In this document: piece by piece, positions 1 to 8,042 of the stretch | Position numbering within the stretch: position 1 is the stretch's first letter | Layout of the letters: every line of letters starts with the position of its first letter | Source of the DNA: Hymenobacter sp. | Lineage (GTDB): Bacteria; Bacteroidota; Bacteroidia; Cytophagales; Hymenobacteraceae | Direction: 5' to 3' | NCBI GenBank assembly: GCA_025354605.1 | Contig: JANXMN010000601.1 | Span: 1 to 42,399 of the forward strand | DNA: 42,399 nucleotides | Made by a program: the position numbers and the translations under genes | The notes under the pieces: model-generated | What the model was told of the DNA's origin: nothing | Database searches by the model: none | Seen by the model: the letters and a program-made list of their open reading frames with translations, nothing else

Positions 1-106
1 CCCAACCCAGCGAGCTACCTATGCCCTCATCCTAAAATCGCCGCGGTTCATATTCCATCCGACAGCGCTCTACCAGCGCGCAGGGCAGCCCGCGCATGGG
101 GGCCAC
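1..106. other. left window edge, no supported gene
   Basis: This stretch lies downstream of the minus-strand pcm stop codon. It holds only a minus-strand open frame of about 20 codons beginning at an ATG near position 98, with no recognisable family. No clear terminator hairpin followed by a T-run is visible. The next gene leftward is outside the window. Confidence 0.4.
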
Positions 107-784
107 CTACTGATTGTCCCAGCCGCCGGCTCCGCGCAGGGGCACGAACCGAAACGTATCGAATTCTTCGCGTACGAAAGCATCGGGGCCTTCACGGGTC
201 ACGCGCACCATGCGCTGGGTGCTGGCATCGCCCACGGGAATCACCAGCCGGCCGCCGATGCGCAGTTGGCGCAGCAAAGCCGGGGGCAGGCCGGGCGAAC
301 CGGCCGTTACCAGAATGCCGTCGTAGGGGGCGGCGGCTGGCCAGCCCAGCGAACCATCGCCGCAGTGCAGCTCGGCCCTGGTGGCCCCCAGCGCGGCTAA
401 ATGCTGACGGGAGCGGGCAAACAGCACCGGGTTATACTCCATGCTATACACGTCATCTGTCAGCTGCAGCAGTACGGCGCACTGGTAGCCCGAGCCAGTG
501 CCGATTTCGAGAATGCGGTGGCTGGGCTGGATTTTGAGCAACTGCGACTGGTACGCCACGGTGTAGGGCTGCGAAATGGTCTGGCCTTCGCCAATGGGGA
601 AGGCTTTTTCCTGGTAGGCATGGTTTTCAAAGGCCGGGTCGAAAAACAGGTGGCGCGGCACGGCGGCCATGGCCGCCAGCACTCGCTCATCGTGAATGCC
701 GCGCTGGCGCAACTCGCGGGCCAGGGCCCGGCGCTGGCCCTGATGTCGGTACGTATCGGGCAGGGGAGGCGTAAGCTGGTTCAT
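107..784 (-). CDS. pcm: protein-L-isoaspartate O-methyltransferase
   Basis: This cytosolic repair enzyme uses S-adenosylmethionine to methylate isoaspartyl residues in damaged proteins so that they can revert to aspartate. The 225-residue product has the family substrate-side motif GQTISQPY (about residues 67-74) and the SAM-binding glycine-rich loop EIGTGSGYQ (93-101), followed by the Rossmann-type methyltransferase fold. Length is usual for the family, about 210-225. The ATG at 784 was chosen because the in-frame extension to 829 adds only a low-complexity basic stretch. The gene is divergent from the sugar transferase, leaving about 130 bases that must hold both promoters. Confidence 0.93.
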   Translation of the reverse strand: MNQLTPPLPDTYRHQGQRRALARELRQRGIHDERVLAAMAAVPRHLFFDPAFENHAYQEKAFPIGEGQTISQPYTVAYQSQLLKIQPSHRILEIGTGSGYQCAVLLQLTDDVYSMEYNPVLFARSRQHLAALGATRAELHCGDGSLGWPAAAPYDGILVTAGSPGLPPALLRQLRIGGRLVIPVGDASTQRMVRVTREGPDAFVREEFDTFRFVPLRGAGGWDNQ

Positions 785-853
785 GATACTGAGTGACGGC
801 GGCCGGAGCCGAATAGCGCGGGACCCCAAAAGCCGACTAGCAGTGGTAGTCCC

Positions 854-861
854 TACCTTTG
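854..861 (+). promoter_or_regulatory. Bacteroidota -7 box (TACCTTTG)
   Basis: The octamer is an exact TAnnTTTG match, the known -7 consensus of the Bacteroidota primary sigma factor. It sits 52 bases upstream of the TTG start of the sugar transferase. No good TTTG -33 element was found at the expected distance, so the assignment rests on the -7 box alone. Confidence 0.5.
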
Positions 862-913
862 CCCGGTGCCAGGCCTTTCCGCTGGCTGCGAAAATACTAC
901 CTAAACCGCCGCT

Positions 914-2335
914 TTGCAGCTAATCCGTCGTTTTCAATACATCAAGCTGGTCGCGGCCGATTATGGCGCGGCTCTCGTCGCGTGGATGTGCTTCTACCTG
1001 TTGCGCAAGCACCTGCTGAACGAACTGACGGGCTACCACTTCACCGAAGGCGCCTTATTTGACCTGACCGGCTCGGCCGTGGTCATTGCGGCTTTCTGGG
1101 CCGTGCTCTACACCTTAATAGGAGAGTACCGTGACATATTTCGTAAGTCGCGCCTGGCCGAGATTCTGAGTCTGGCCCGGGCTTCGCTGCTGGGTACGGT
1201 GGTTATTTTCTTCACCCTGCTGCTCGACGACCAGGGCGTGATGAACTACCGGGCTTACTATAAAACCTTCACAGCCTACCTGCTGCTGCACTTTTTTATC
1301 ACGGCTCTGCTCCGCACGCTGGCCGTAACCAGCATGCAGCGTCAGATTCGCAAGGGCCGCATCTACTTTCCAACTTTGCTGGTGGGAGCTAATGCCCTGG
1401 CCCTGCAAACCTTTCATGAGCTGGCCCGCACCAGCCGGCACTTGGGCCTGCGCCTGGTGGGCTTTGCCGCGGTAGGCGACACCGTCGACCCGGGCCTGGC
1501 GGACGAGCTGCCCGCAAAAGGCAGCTACCAGCGCCTGCCGGCCCTGGTGCGCGCCCTCAAAATCGAGCAGGTCGTGATTGCCATCGAGCCCAGCGAGCAC
1601 CGCCTCATTCAGGACATTCTCACCCTGCTCGACGGCAGCCCCACCCGCATTAGCATCCTGCCCGACCTCTACCAGATGCTGCTGGGCTCGGTGAAGGTGA
1701 ACCACCTGTTCGGCACGCCCCTCATCGAAATCAAGCAGGACCTGCTGCCGGTGTGGCAGGTGGTGCTCAAGCGAGTCATCGACGTGGTGGGGTCGGTGTT
1801 GTTCATGCTGCTGGCCTGGTGGGTATATGCCTTCACGGCTGTCATGGTGAAGCTTTCGTCGTCGGGGCCGGTGTTCTACCGGCAGGAGCGCATCGGGCGC
1901 AACGGCCATCCGTTCCGCATCATCAAGTTCCGCTCGATGTACGTCGACGCCGAGAAACAGGGCCCCGCCCTCAGCTCCGATAATGACCCACGCATCACAT
2001 CCTGGGGCCGTTTCATGCGCAAGGTGCGCCTCGACGAACTGCCGCAGTTCTGGAACGTGTTGCGGGGCGACATGAGCATTGTGGGGCCGCGCCCTGAACG
2101 GCAGTTTTTCATCGACCAGATTGTGCGGGTCGCGCCGCACTATCGCCACCTGCACCGCGTCCGGCCCGGCCTCACCTCCCTGGGCCAGGTGAAGTACGGC
2201 TACGCCGAAACCGTGGAGCAGATGGTAGAGCGGCTTAAATTCGATATTCTTTACATCGAAAACATGAGCATTGCCATGGATTTCCGGGTGCTGCTCTACA
2301 CCCTCAAAATTATTGTGGAAGGACGGGGGAAGTAG
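914..2335 (+). CDS. exopolysaccharide biosynthesis polyprenyl glycosylphosphotransferase (WcaJ/WbaP-like)
   Basis: This is a membrane enzyme that transfers a sugar-1-phosphate from a UDP-sugar to undecaprenyl phosphate, the first step of exopolysaccharide or capsule repeat-unit assembly. The 473-residue product has four or five N-terminal membrane segments (about 10-130), a central CoA-binding-like/Rossmann region (about 145-260) and a C-terminal bacterial sugar transferase domain. The latter shows KRVIDVVGS, GPVFYRQERIG, FRIIKFRSM, RKVRLDELPQFWNVL and DMSIVGPRPER, all hallmark segments. It begins with a TTG at 914; no in-frame ATG lies near the expected N-terminus. No other polysaccharide cluster genes are adjacent, so its polymer is unknown. 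Confidence 0.9.
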   Translation: MQLIRRFQYIKLVAADYGAALVAWMCFYLLRKHLLNELTGYHFTEGALFDLTGSAVVIAAFWAVLYTLIGEYRDIFRKSRLAEILSLARASLLGTVVIFFTLLLDDQGVMNYRAYYKTFTAYLLLHFFITALLRTLAVTSMQRQIRKGRIYFPTLLVGANALALQTFHELARTSRHLGLRLVGFAAVGDTVDPGLADELPAKGSYQRLPALVRALKIEQVVIAIEPSEHRLIQDILTLLDGSPTRISILPDLYQMLLGSVKVNHLFGTPLIEIKQDLLPVWQVVLKRVIDVVGSVLFMLLAWWVYAFTAVMVKLSSSGPVFYRQERIGRNGHPFRIIKFRSMYVDAEKQGPALSSDNDPRITSWGRFMRKVRLDELPQFWNVLRGDMSIVGPRPERQFFIDQIVRVAPHYRHLHRVRPGLTSLGQVKYGYAETVEQMVERLKFDILYIENMSIAMDFRVLLYTLKIIVEGRGK

Positions 2336-2342
2336 GCGCTTT

Positions 2343-2427
2343 GCTTAATGAGGAACTGAGAATGAGGAATAAAGAATTCGAATAAGATTACAATTCTTCA
2401 TTCCTCATTCTCCATTCCTCATTAAGC
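2343..2427. repeat. AT-rich near-perfect palindrome (36-base arms)
   Basis: The arms 2343-2378 and 2392-2427 are reverse complements at 33 of 36 positions, separated by 13 bases. Each arm contains short internal repeats of the type AATGAGGAA. Composition is far more AT-rich than the flanking genes. The element sits between the sugar transferase stop and the mnmA promoter. It could end transcription as a long hairpin, or be a dispersed intergenic repeat or MITE. No coding capacity. Confidence 0.8.
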
Positions 2428-2438
2428 GAAGCGTAAGG

Positions 2439-2446
2439 TACCTTTG
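2439..2446 (+). promoter_or_regulatory. Bacteroidota -7 box (TACCTTTG) of mnmA
   Basis: An exact TAnnTTTG octamer lies 12 bases after the palindrome and 49 bases before the mnmA ATG. The position fits a short untranslated leader and supports the ATG at 2495 over the longer frame from 2450. Confidence 0.55.
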
Positions 2447-2494
2447 TAGTTGCCGGCCGGAACCATTCAAGCTCCGGGTGAATTGCAGCACCAC

Positions 2495-3655
2495 ATGAAT
2501 ACTGAAGGAAAAGGACGGGTACTCGTCGCCATGAGCGGCGGCATCGATTCGAGCGTGGCCGCCGTGCTGCTGCACGAGCAAGGCTACGAAGTGGTCGGGA
2601 TGACCATGAAAACCTGGGATTATGCCAGCGCCGGTGGCTCGAAAAAGGAAACCGGCTGCTGCTCACTCGATAGTATAAACGATGCCCGCAACATTGCCGT
2701 GCAACTGGGCTTTCCGCATTACATCATCGATATCCGCGACGAGTTCGGGGATTTTGTCATTGATAATTTCACCGACGAGTACCTGGCCGGACGCACGCCC
2801 AACCCCTGCGTACTCTGCAACACCCACATCAAGTGGGATGCCCTGCTGCGTCGGGCCGACCAGCTGGGCTGCGAGTTCATCGCCACCGGCCACTACGCCA
2901 ACATTCGCCGCGATGTAGACACCGGCCGCTATGTGGTAAGCAAGGGACTCGACGAGCACAAAGACCAAAGCTACGCCATCTGGGGCGTGAGCCAGGCCAG
3001 CCTGAGCCGGACGCTGTTCCCGCTGGGCGGCATGCGCAAAACCGAAATATATGACGAGGCCCGCCAGCGCGGTTTCACCGAGCTGGTGAACAAGCCCGAA
3101 AGCTACGAAATCTGCTTTATTCCCGACAACGACTATCGGAATTTCCTGCGCCGCCGCGTGCCGGGCCTGGAGGCACGCGTGGCCGGGGGTAACTTTATCA
3201 CCAAAACCGGCCGCGTTATCGGCAAGCACGAGGGCTACCCGTTCTATACTATCGGGCAGCGCAAGGGGCTGGGCGTGGCCCTGGGCTACCCGGCTTTCGT
3301 GCTTGAAATTCGCCCCGATACCAACGAGGTGGTGCTGGGCAACTACAACGAGCTGGCTAGTACGGCCACCGTGGTGGGCAAGCTCAACATGGGCAAGGAA
3401 GCCAGCCTGGCCGGCCGGGGCCTGGTGCCGGCCGTGGTGAAAGTGCGCTACAACCACGACGGCGCGCCCGCGTTTCTGGAAGAAGTCGACGGCAAAATCC
3501 GGGTCTACTTCGAGGAGCCCGTGCACGCCATCACCCCCGGGCAGGCGGCCGTGTTCTACGACGGGGCCGACGTGCTGGCCGGTGGCTGGATTGAGCGCCA
3601 CGTAATCGGCGAATTCCCCGTACCTTTTGCCGCCCCGGCAACGGCTGCTTACTAG
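2495..3655 (+). CDS. mnmA: tRNA-specific 2-thiouridylase MnmA
   Basis: MnmA adenylates and then thiolates uridine 34 of the tRNAs for Lys, Glu and Gln in the cytosol. The 386-residue product has the PP-loop ATP pyrophosphatase motif SGGIDSS (residues 14-20) and the two catalytic cysteines: C108 in NPCVLCN and C207 in YEICFIPD. The tRNA-contact segment TGHYA (131-135) and the C-terminal beta-barrel region are present. Length matches the family at about 360-390. The ATG at 2495 starts just before the first beta strand; the upstream extension to 2450 overlaps the likely promoter region. Confidence 0.96.
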   Translation: MNTEGKGRVLVAMSGGIDSSVAAVLLHEQGYEVVGMTMKTWDYASAGGSKKETGCCSLDSINDARNIAVQLGFPHYIIDIRDEFGDFVIDNFTDEYLAGRTPNPCVLCNTHIKWDALLRRADQLGCEFIATGHYANIRRDVDTGRYVVSKGLDEHKDQSYAIWGVSQASLSRTLFPLGGMRKTEIYDEARQRGFTELVNKPESYEICFIPDNDYRNFLRRRVPGLEARVAGGNFITKTGRVIGKHEGYPFYTIGQRKGLGVALGYPAFVLEIRPDTNEVVLGNYNELASTATVVGKLNMGKEASLAGRGLVPAVVKVRYNHDGAPAFLEEVDGKIRVYFEEPVHAITPGQAAVFYDGADVLAGGWIERHVIGEFPVPFAAPATAAY

Positions 3656-3688
3656 GTTCGTTTCCCCGGGCATTGCATATTCCTTTCG

Positions 3689-4510
3689 ATGGCTATTTTA
3701 CTACCTCTCTCTGAATACTTTGCCGGACGTTGGCGTGCGCTGGGGCTGCCGGCCCTGCTGGCGGTGGGGCTGGCAGCCGGTAGCTGCCAAAACACCACCG
3801 AAGCCGTGCCCGATATGGGCCGCGACTATTATCCGGTGGCCGTGGGCAACTATTGGGTGTTTGCCGTGCGCGATACCATCTGGTCATCTGCCACGCAGGC
3901 CAACCCCCGCAGCATCCCGCGCGACAGCAGCTATCAGCTGCGCGAAACCATTACCGAAACCTTTACCGATGCAGCCGGCCAGTCGGCTTACCGGCTGGTG
4001 CGGGCCAAGCGAGCCAGCGCAACGGCTGCCTGGGTCAACGATAGCGTGTTCACGCTGAGCGTATTGCCCAGCGCGTTGGTGCTCAATCGCGGCAATACCC
4101 GCACCGTGGAACTGATTTTTCCGCCCAGGGAAGGCCGTACCTGGAATTTCAATGCTTTCAACAACAACTACAACGATACGCTGAAGGCAGAAACCCGCCA
4201 GTTTACGGTGGTTGGCAAGCCATTTATTACAGGGAGTGGAAATTCGACAATTCCGGCCGTGACGTATCCCGTCACCCTGACCACGGCCAATACCAACGCC
4301 GCTTCGGAAACCAGTCAGCTGCGGCGCGTAAGCTACCGGCAGGTTTATGCGCAAGGTATTGGCCCGGTGTTCCGGCGGCGGGTAAACTTCGCGTTTCTCA
4401 ATTATCCCGATACCAGTCAGCCGGGTTCGCCGCAGGTATTTCCGCCGGGTGCGTACACCAGCGGCTTCACCCGGCGCGAAACGCTCATCGACTACCACCT
4501 CGAAAAATAA
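3689..4510 (+). CDS. putative lipoprotein of unknown function
   Basis: No family was recognised. The 273-residue product begins with a lipoprotein-type signal: hydrophobic segment about 18-30 and lipobox LAAGSC with C33 as the lipid-modified residue, so it is probably anchored in an envelope membrane. The following motif DYYPVAVGNYWVF (about 45-57) is typical of small Bacteroidota envelope proteins that begin with a YxPxxxGNxW pattern. The remainder appears beta-rich. It lies 33 bases after mnmA and 26 bases before the secreted subtilase, so co-transcription with either is possible. Function is not assigned. Confidence 0.7.
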   Translation: MAILLPLSEYFAGRWRALGLPALLAVGLAAGSCQNTTEAVPDMGRDYYPVAVGNYWVFAVRDTIWSSATQANPRSIPRDSSYQLRETITETFTDAAGQSAYRLVRAKRASATAAWVNDSVFTLSVLPSALVLNRGNTRTVELIFPPREGRTWNFNAFNNNYNDTLKAETRQFTVVGKPFITGSGNSTIPAVTYPVTLTTANTNAASETSQLRRVSYRQVYAQGIGPVFRRRVNFAFLNYPDTSQPGSPQVFPPGAYTSGFTRRETLIDYHLEK

Positions 4511-4536
4511 TTTCCCACCATCCCACTTTGTTGCGC

Positions 4537-6240
4537 ATGCTGCACCTGCGAATACTTACTCCTCGGCTGCTGGCTCCAGCGTTGGCCGGCCTGCTTTTTG
4601 GCTTGTCATCGGTTCCGGCTATTGCCCAATCAGCCACGCAGGGCACGGTGCGGCGTCATCTCATCTATTTCCGCGACAAAACCGGTACGCCGTTTTCGGT
4701 GTCGCAGCCGCAGGCGTTCCTGTCGGCCCGCTCCCTGGCCCGGCGCACGCGCCAAAGCATTCCGGTGCTGCCCCGCGACCTGCCAGTGAACCCCGCTTAC
4801 GTGGCGCAGGTACACGCTGTGGCCGGTGGCCCGCAGGTGGTTTATACTTCGCGTTGGTTTAATGCCGCCGTGGTTTCCTGCGATTCGGTTACGCTGGGGC
4901 GTATCACGGCATTGGGGCCGGTGCGCAGCGCCGTTACGCTCAACCGCAGCTTCAAGGCTGCCGCGCCGTATCCGGTAGAGCCCGCCGCAGCTACCACGGC
5001 CCAGCGCACCACGGCCACCCGCGCGCAATACGGCAAGGCTTACCGCCAGAACCTGCAGATTGGAGCCCTGGCTATGCACGATGCCGGCTACCGGGGTGAG
5101 GGCATGCAGATTGCCGTGTTCGATGCCGGCTTCCCGGGCGTGAACACCATCGGCGCGCTCCAGCCCATGTTCAATGAGCAGCGCCTGGCCGGCACCCGCA
5201 ACTTCGTGGATGGTGGAACCAGTGTATTCACCCGCAATAGCCACGGCACCAACTGCCTGTCAACGATGGCCGCTAACCAGAGCGGCTATTTCATTGGCAC
5301 GGCCCCTAAGGCGACGTATCATTTGTGCATCACTGAGGATGTGAACTCCGAGCACCCAATCGAAGAAGCCAACTGGCTGGCCGCCGCTGAGTATGCCGAC
5401 TCCTCGGGCGTCGACGTTATCAGCTCCTCATTGGGCTACACTGATTTCGATGCGCCTTCGCCGGCCTACACCTACGCTAACATGAATGGCCGTACCGCCA
5501 TCAGCTCACGGGCCGCTACCATTGCGGCCCGGGTGGGCATGGTGGTCGTGAATGCCGCCGGCAACGAAGGCACGAGCCCCTGGCACTTCATCTCGGCCCC
5601 GGCCGATGCTGATTCGATTATGTCGGTCGGAGCGGTCGACTCGCTGGGTAACCACGCTTCTTTCAGCTCCTACGGTCCCTCCGCGGATGGCCGCATCAAG
5701 CCCACCTTGTCGTCGATGGGGCTGGCCTCGGCCGTGATGAGCCCGAGTGGCTCCGTTTTCCGAGGCAACGGTACGTCTTACGCCTGCCCCATTCTGGCGG
5801 GTATGGTGGCGGGCTTCTGGCAGGCCAACCCCACGCTCACGGCCCAGCAGGTGATTGCGGCGCTGCGCAGCACCGCCAGCCAGGCCACGGCACCCGACAA
5901 CACCCTGGGCTACGGCATCCCCAGCTTCGTGCGCGCTTACAATGCCCTGCACCCCAACAACCCCCTGGCCGTGCGCCCCGACGTGGCCGACGAAATGCTG
6001 GCGCTGTACCCCAACCCAACGGCCGGCCTGCTCACGCTGGTGCTGCCCGCCGACCTGCGCGGCCGGGCCCTACGGGTGCTGGTGCGTGATGTGCGCGGCG
6101 CGGTGGTAGCCATCCAACAGCTTTCCGCTGCGGCCGGCCCCGAGGCGCAGCTGCGCCTGCCCACCCTGGCGCGGGGCCAGTACGTGTGCGAAGTAAGTAC
6201 CGGCGAGCAAACCCGCACCGTGCGTTTCGAGCAGCAATAA
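4537..6240 (+). CDS. secreted S8 subtilisin-like serine protease with T9SS sorting domain
   Basis: This is a secreted endopeptidase of 567 residues. A signal peptide (about 1-30, ending AIAQ) is followed by a prodomain-like region and the peptidase S8 domain. The catalytic triad is visible: D196 in VFDAGFPG, H236 in NSHGTNC and S414 in GNGTSYACP; the oxyanion-hole Asn is N343 in AGNEG. The C-terminal ~80 residues, starting ALYPNPT near 489, form a type A T9SS C-terminal domain, so the product should cross the outer membrane by type IX secretion and be surface-attached or released. The ATG at 4537 is preferred over an overlapping TTG at 4528. A strong terminator follows. Confidence 0.92.
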   Translation: MLHLRILTPRLLAPALAGLLFGLSSVPAIAQSATQGTVRRHLIYFRDKTGTPFSVSQPQAFLSARSLARRTRQSIPVLPRDLPVNPAYVAQVHAVAGGPQVVYTSRWFNAAVVSCDSVTLGRITALGPVRSAVTLNRSFKAAAPYPVEPAAATTAQRTTATRAQYGKAYRQNLQIGALAMHDAGYRGEGMQIAVFDAGFPGVNTIGALQPMFNEQRLAGTRNFVDGGTSVFTRNSHGTNCLSTMAANQSGYFIGTAPKATYHLCITEDVNSEHPIEEANWLAAAEYADSSGVDVISSSLGYTDFDAPSPAYTYANMNGRTAISSRAATIAARVGMVVVNAAGNEGTSPWHFISAPADADSIMSVGAVDSLGNHASFSSYGPSADGRIKPTLSSMGLASAVMSPSGSVFRGNGTSYACPILAGMVAGFWQANPTLTAQQVIAALRSTASQATAPDNTLGYGIPSFVRAYNALHPNNPLAVRPDVADEMLALYPNPTAGLLTLVLPADLRGRALRVLVRDVRGAVVAIQQLSAAAGPEAQLRLPTLARGQYVCEVSTGEQTRTVRFEQQ

Positions 6241-6256
6241 ACAGAGTATCAGAACG

Positions 6257-6289
6257 TAAAAAGGGACGCCCGGCAGCGTCCCTTTTTTT
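6257..6289 (+). terminator. Rho-independent terminator after the subtilase
   Basis: The stem AAGGGACGC / GCGTCCCTT closes a six-base loop and is followed by a run of seven T. The A-run before the stem extends pairing. It begins 16 bases after the protease stop. Confidence 0.88.
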
Positions 6290-6377
6290 GTTGTTTCTGA
6301 TTTGATATCTGCTTGTTTGAGAGAGGGATGTTTCGTAAATTTAAACCATCAATTCACCCACTTTTCTATCCGCGCAA

Positions 6378-6701
6378 ATGTTGCAGATGATGATTACCAA
6401 GCGCATTGGGCGCCGCTCGTTTCACTTCACCGTGCAGGGCAATAACTTCCACGAAACCGTGGCCGAGTACGACCGCCTGAGTTTCCCCGACGTGCCGACC
6501 TGCGGCCTGTGCGGCTCCGATAACCTCGACCTGACCAGCCGGGTGGCACAGGATAAATTCAAGTACACTTCGGTAAAATGCATCGACTGTCGCGGTGACC
6601 TTACCTTTGGCAAAACTCAGAAAGACGACCAGACGGTTTTCCTGCGCCGCCGCGACAACGGCGAGCTCGACTGGAAAGCGCTCGACAAAGCCGACAAATA
6701 A
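6378..6701 (+). CDS. small zinc-ribbon protein of unknown function
   Basis: The 107-residue product is soluble and has two CxxC pairs, C42-C45 (CGLC) and C68-C71 (CIDC), spaced like a zinc ribbon. The C-terminal part (about 80-107) is charged. No enzymatic motif is seen. The family was not recognised; nucleic-acid or protein binding is an inference from the zinc-ribbon form only. It stands alone between two terminator-like hairpins, so it is probably monocistronic. ATG at 6378 was taken, but ATGs at 6387 and 6390 are equally possible. Confidence 0.72.
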   Translation: MLQMMITKRIGRRSFHFTVQGNNFHETVAEYDRLSFPDVPTCGLCGSDNLDLTSRVAQDKFKYTSVKCIDCRGDLTFGKTQKDDQTVFLRRRDNGELDWKALDKADK

Positions 6702-6737
6702 TCTTTGCGTGAATTATGCAGTTTACCGCCGGCCAGG

Positions 6738-6766
6738 ACGGCAGCTCCATCGGGGCTGCCGTTCTT
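6738..6766 (+). terminator. possible terminator hairpin after the zinc-ribbon gene
   Basis: An 8-base-pair stem ACGGCAGC / GCTGCCGT with a nine-base loop is followed by a short T-rich stretch (TCTTT). It is weaker than the terminator at 6257. It lies 36 bases past the stop codon. Confidence 0.5.
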
Positions 6767-6844
6767 TGCATTCGTCGGAAGCGGTTGGCTGCGCGAATTA
6801 GTTTAAACGGCGCATTCCGGCCATTTACATCAAATCAGTGCTGC

Positions 6845-7438
6845 ATGTTTACCGGAATTATTGAGACCCTCGGCACCATCGTGGCCGTCGGGCAGGAGGG
6901 TACCAACCGTCACTTCACCGTGGCTTCGCCCTTCGCGGCCGAGCTCAAAATCGACCAGAGTGTGGCCCACGATGGCGTGTGCCTCACCGTAGTGGCCATC
7001 GATGCTGTGGCCGGGACGCACGTTGTAACCGCCATCGATGAAACCTTGCGCGTAACCAACTTGGGCCAGTGGCAACCCGGCCGGCTCGTAAATCTGGAGC
7101 GTTGTCTGGCCGCTGGCGGGCGCTTCGACGGCCATATTGTGCAGGGCCACGTCGATGCCACGGCCCGCTGCGTGAGTGTGCAGGACCAGAACGGCTCCTG
7201 GCTGTTCCGCTTTGAGCACGAAGCCGGCCCCGGCTTTTTGACGGTGGAAAAGGGCTCGATATGTGTGAATGGCACTAGCCTCACTTGTTTCGATAGTACC
7301 GACGACGGGTTCACCGTGGCCATTATCCCCTACACTTACGAGCATACCAGCTTCCAGCAGCTGAAAGCAGGTGAGGTGGTGAACCTGGAATTCGACATCG
7401 TGGGGAAGTACGTGGCCAAACTGCTGGGCCGGCAATAG
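6845..7438 (+). CDS. ribE: riboflavin synthase, alpha chain
   Basis: This enzyme dismutates two molecules of 6,7-dimethyl-8-ribityllumazine to riboflavin and a pyrimidine, the last step of vitamin B2 synthesis. The 197-residue product begins with the signature MFTGIIE and contains the two lumazine-binding beta-barrel repeats (about 1-95 and 96-190). Conserved segments are DGVCLTV and GRFDGHIVQGHVD in the first half and KGSICVNGTSLT in the second. Length is typical (about 195-215). The ATG at 6845 was chosen because the family starts exactly at MFTG; the frame opens earlier only as non-homologous sequence. No FMN riboswitch is visible upstream. Confidence 0.95.
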   Translation: MFTGIIETLGTIVAVGQEGTNRHFTVASPFAAELKIDQSVAHDGVCLTVVAIDAVAGTHVVTAIDETLRVTNLGQWQPGRLVNLERCLAAGGRFDGHIVQGHVDATARCVSVQDQNGSWLFRFEHEAGPGFLTVEKGSICVNGTSLTCFDSTDDGFTVAIIPYTYEHTSFQQLKAGEVVNLEFDIVGKYVAKLLGRQ

Positions 7439-7460
7439 CGCGCCGTCCGGCCGCCGGGTA

Positions 7461-8042
7461 TCAGGCCCGGTGGTTGGCGTGCTGCTGCGGCCGCCAGTGC
7501 TGGAACAGCAGCGCCGCCAGCCAGCCGAGCAGCGTGCCTACTAAGGCACCGCCCAATACGTCGGTGGGGTAGTGGGCGCCCAGATACATTCGGCTGTAGG
7601 AAAGCAGCAGGGCCCAGGCCGCCACGCCCCATTTCAGCGGGCGAAAACGGGCTCGGGGTAGGACGAGGGCTAGAAAAACTGCCAGGGCCACCGAGTTGGC
7701 CGCGTGCGACGACAGAAAACCAAATTGCCCACCGCAGCCGTCGGGCAGGTGCAGCAAGCCTGCCAGGCGGGCATCGTGGCAGGGGCGGGGGCGGGCGAAA
7801 AAAGGTTTGAACAGCCGGCTGGTGATGCTATCGGCCAGTCCCACGGCCGCCAGCAGCAGGGGCAGCAGTACCCAGGCGTGCCGTCGGAACAGATAAATCA
7901 GCCAGCCCACCAGCACTGCATAGGCCGGAAACCACACGCTGCGGTTCGAAGCCAGGGTCATCAGCGCATCCAGCGCCGGGGTGTGGGCGCGGTTGACAGC
8001 CAGCAATGCGGCCCGGTCAAGGGCTTTGAGGCTATCAAGCAT
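7461..8042 (-). CDS. PAP2-family membrane phosphatase
   Basis: This is an integral membrane phosphatase of the type 2 phosphatidic acid phosphatase superfamily, possibly acting on undecaprenyl pyrophosphate or another lipid phosphate. The 193-residue product has about five or six membrane segments. The three active-site signatures are present: K79 with RPRP at 84-87, SSH at 111-113, and SRMYLGAHYPTDVLGG at 150-165 with the nucleophile-type His at 157. The ATG overlaps the end of hemF by 8 bases, so translation is probably coupled. The specific substrate cannot be told from sequence. Confidence 0.9.
   Translation of the reverse strand: MLDSLKALDRAALLAVNRAHTPALDALMTLASNRSVWFPAYAVLVGWLIYLFRRHAWVLLPLLLAAVGLADSITSRLFKPFFARPRPCHDARLAGLLHLPDGCGGQFGFLSSHAANSVALAVFLALVLPRARFRPLKWGVAAWALLLSYSRMYLGAHYPTDVLGGALVGTLLGWLAALLFQHWRPQQHANHRA

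Noticed and set aside
1115-2155. long minus-strand open frame of 346 codons across the sugar transferase
   Set aside because: It is antisense to a gene with clear conserved motifs, and its translation is a His/Gln/Val-rich sequence typical of frame shadows in GC-rich DNA.
6702-6844. possible FMN riboswitch before riboflavin synthase
   Set aside because: The 143-base gap shows only a simple hairpin; the conserved multi-helix RFN element is not recognisable.
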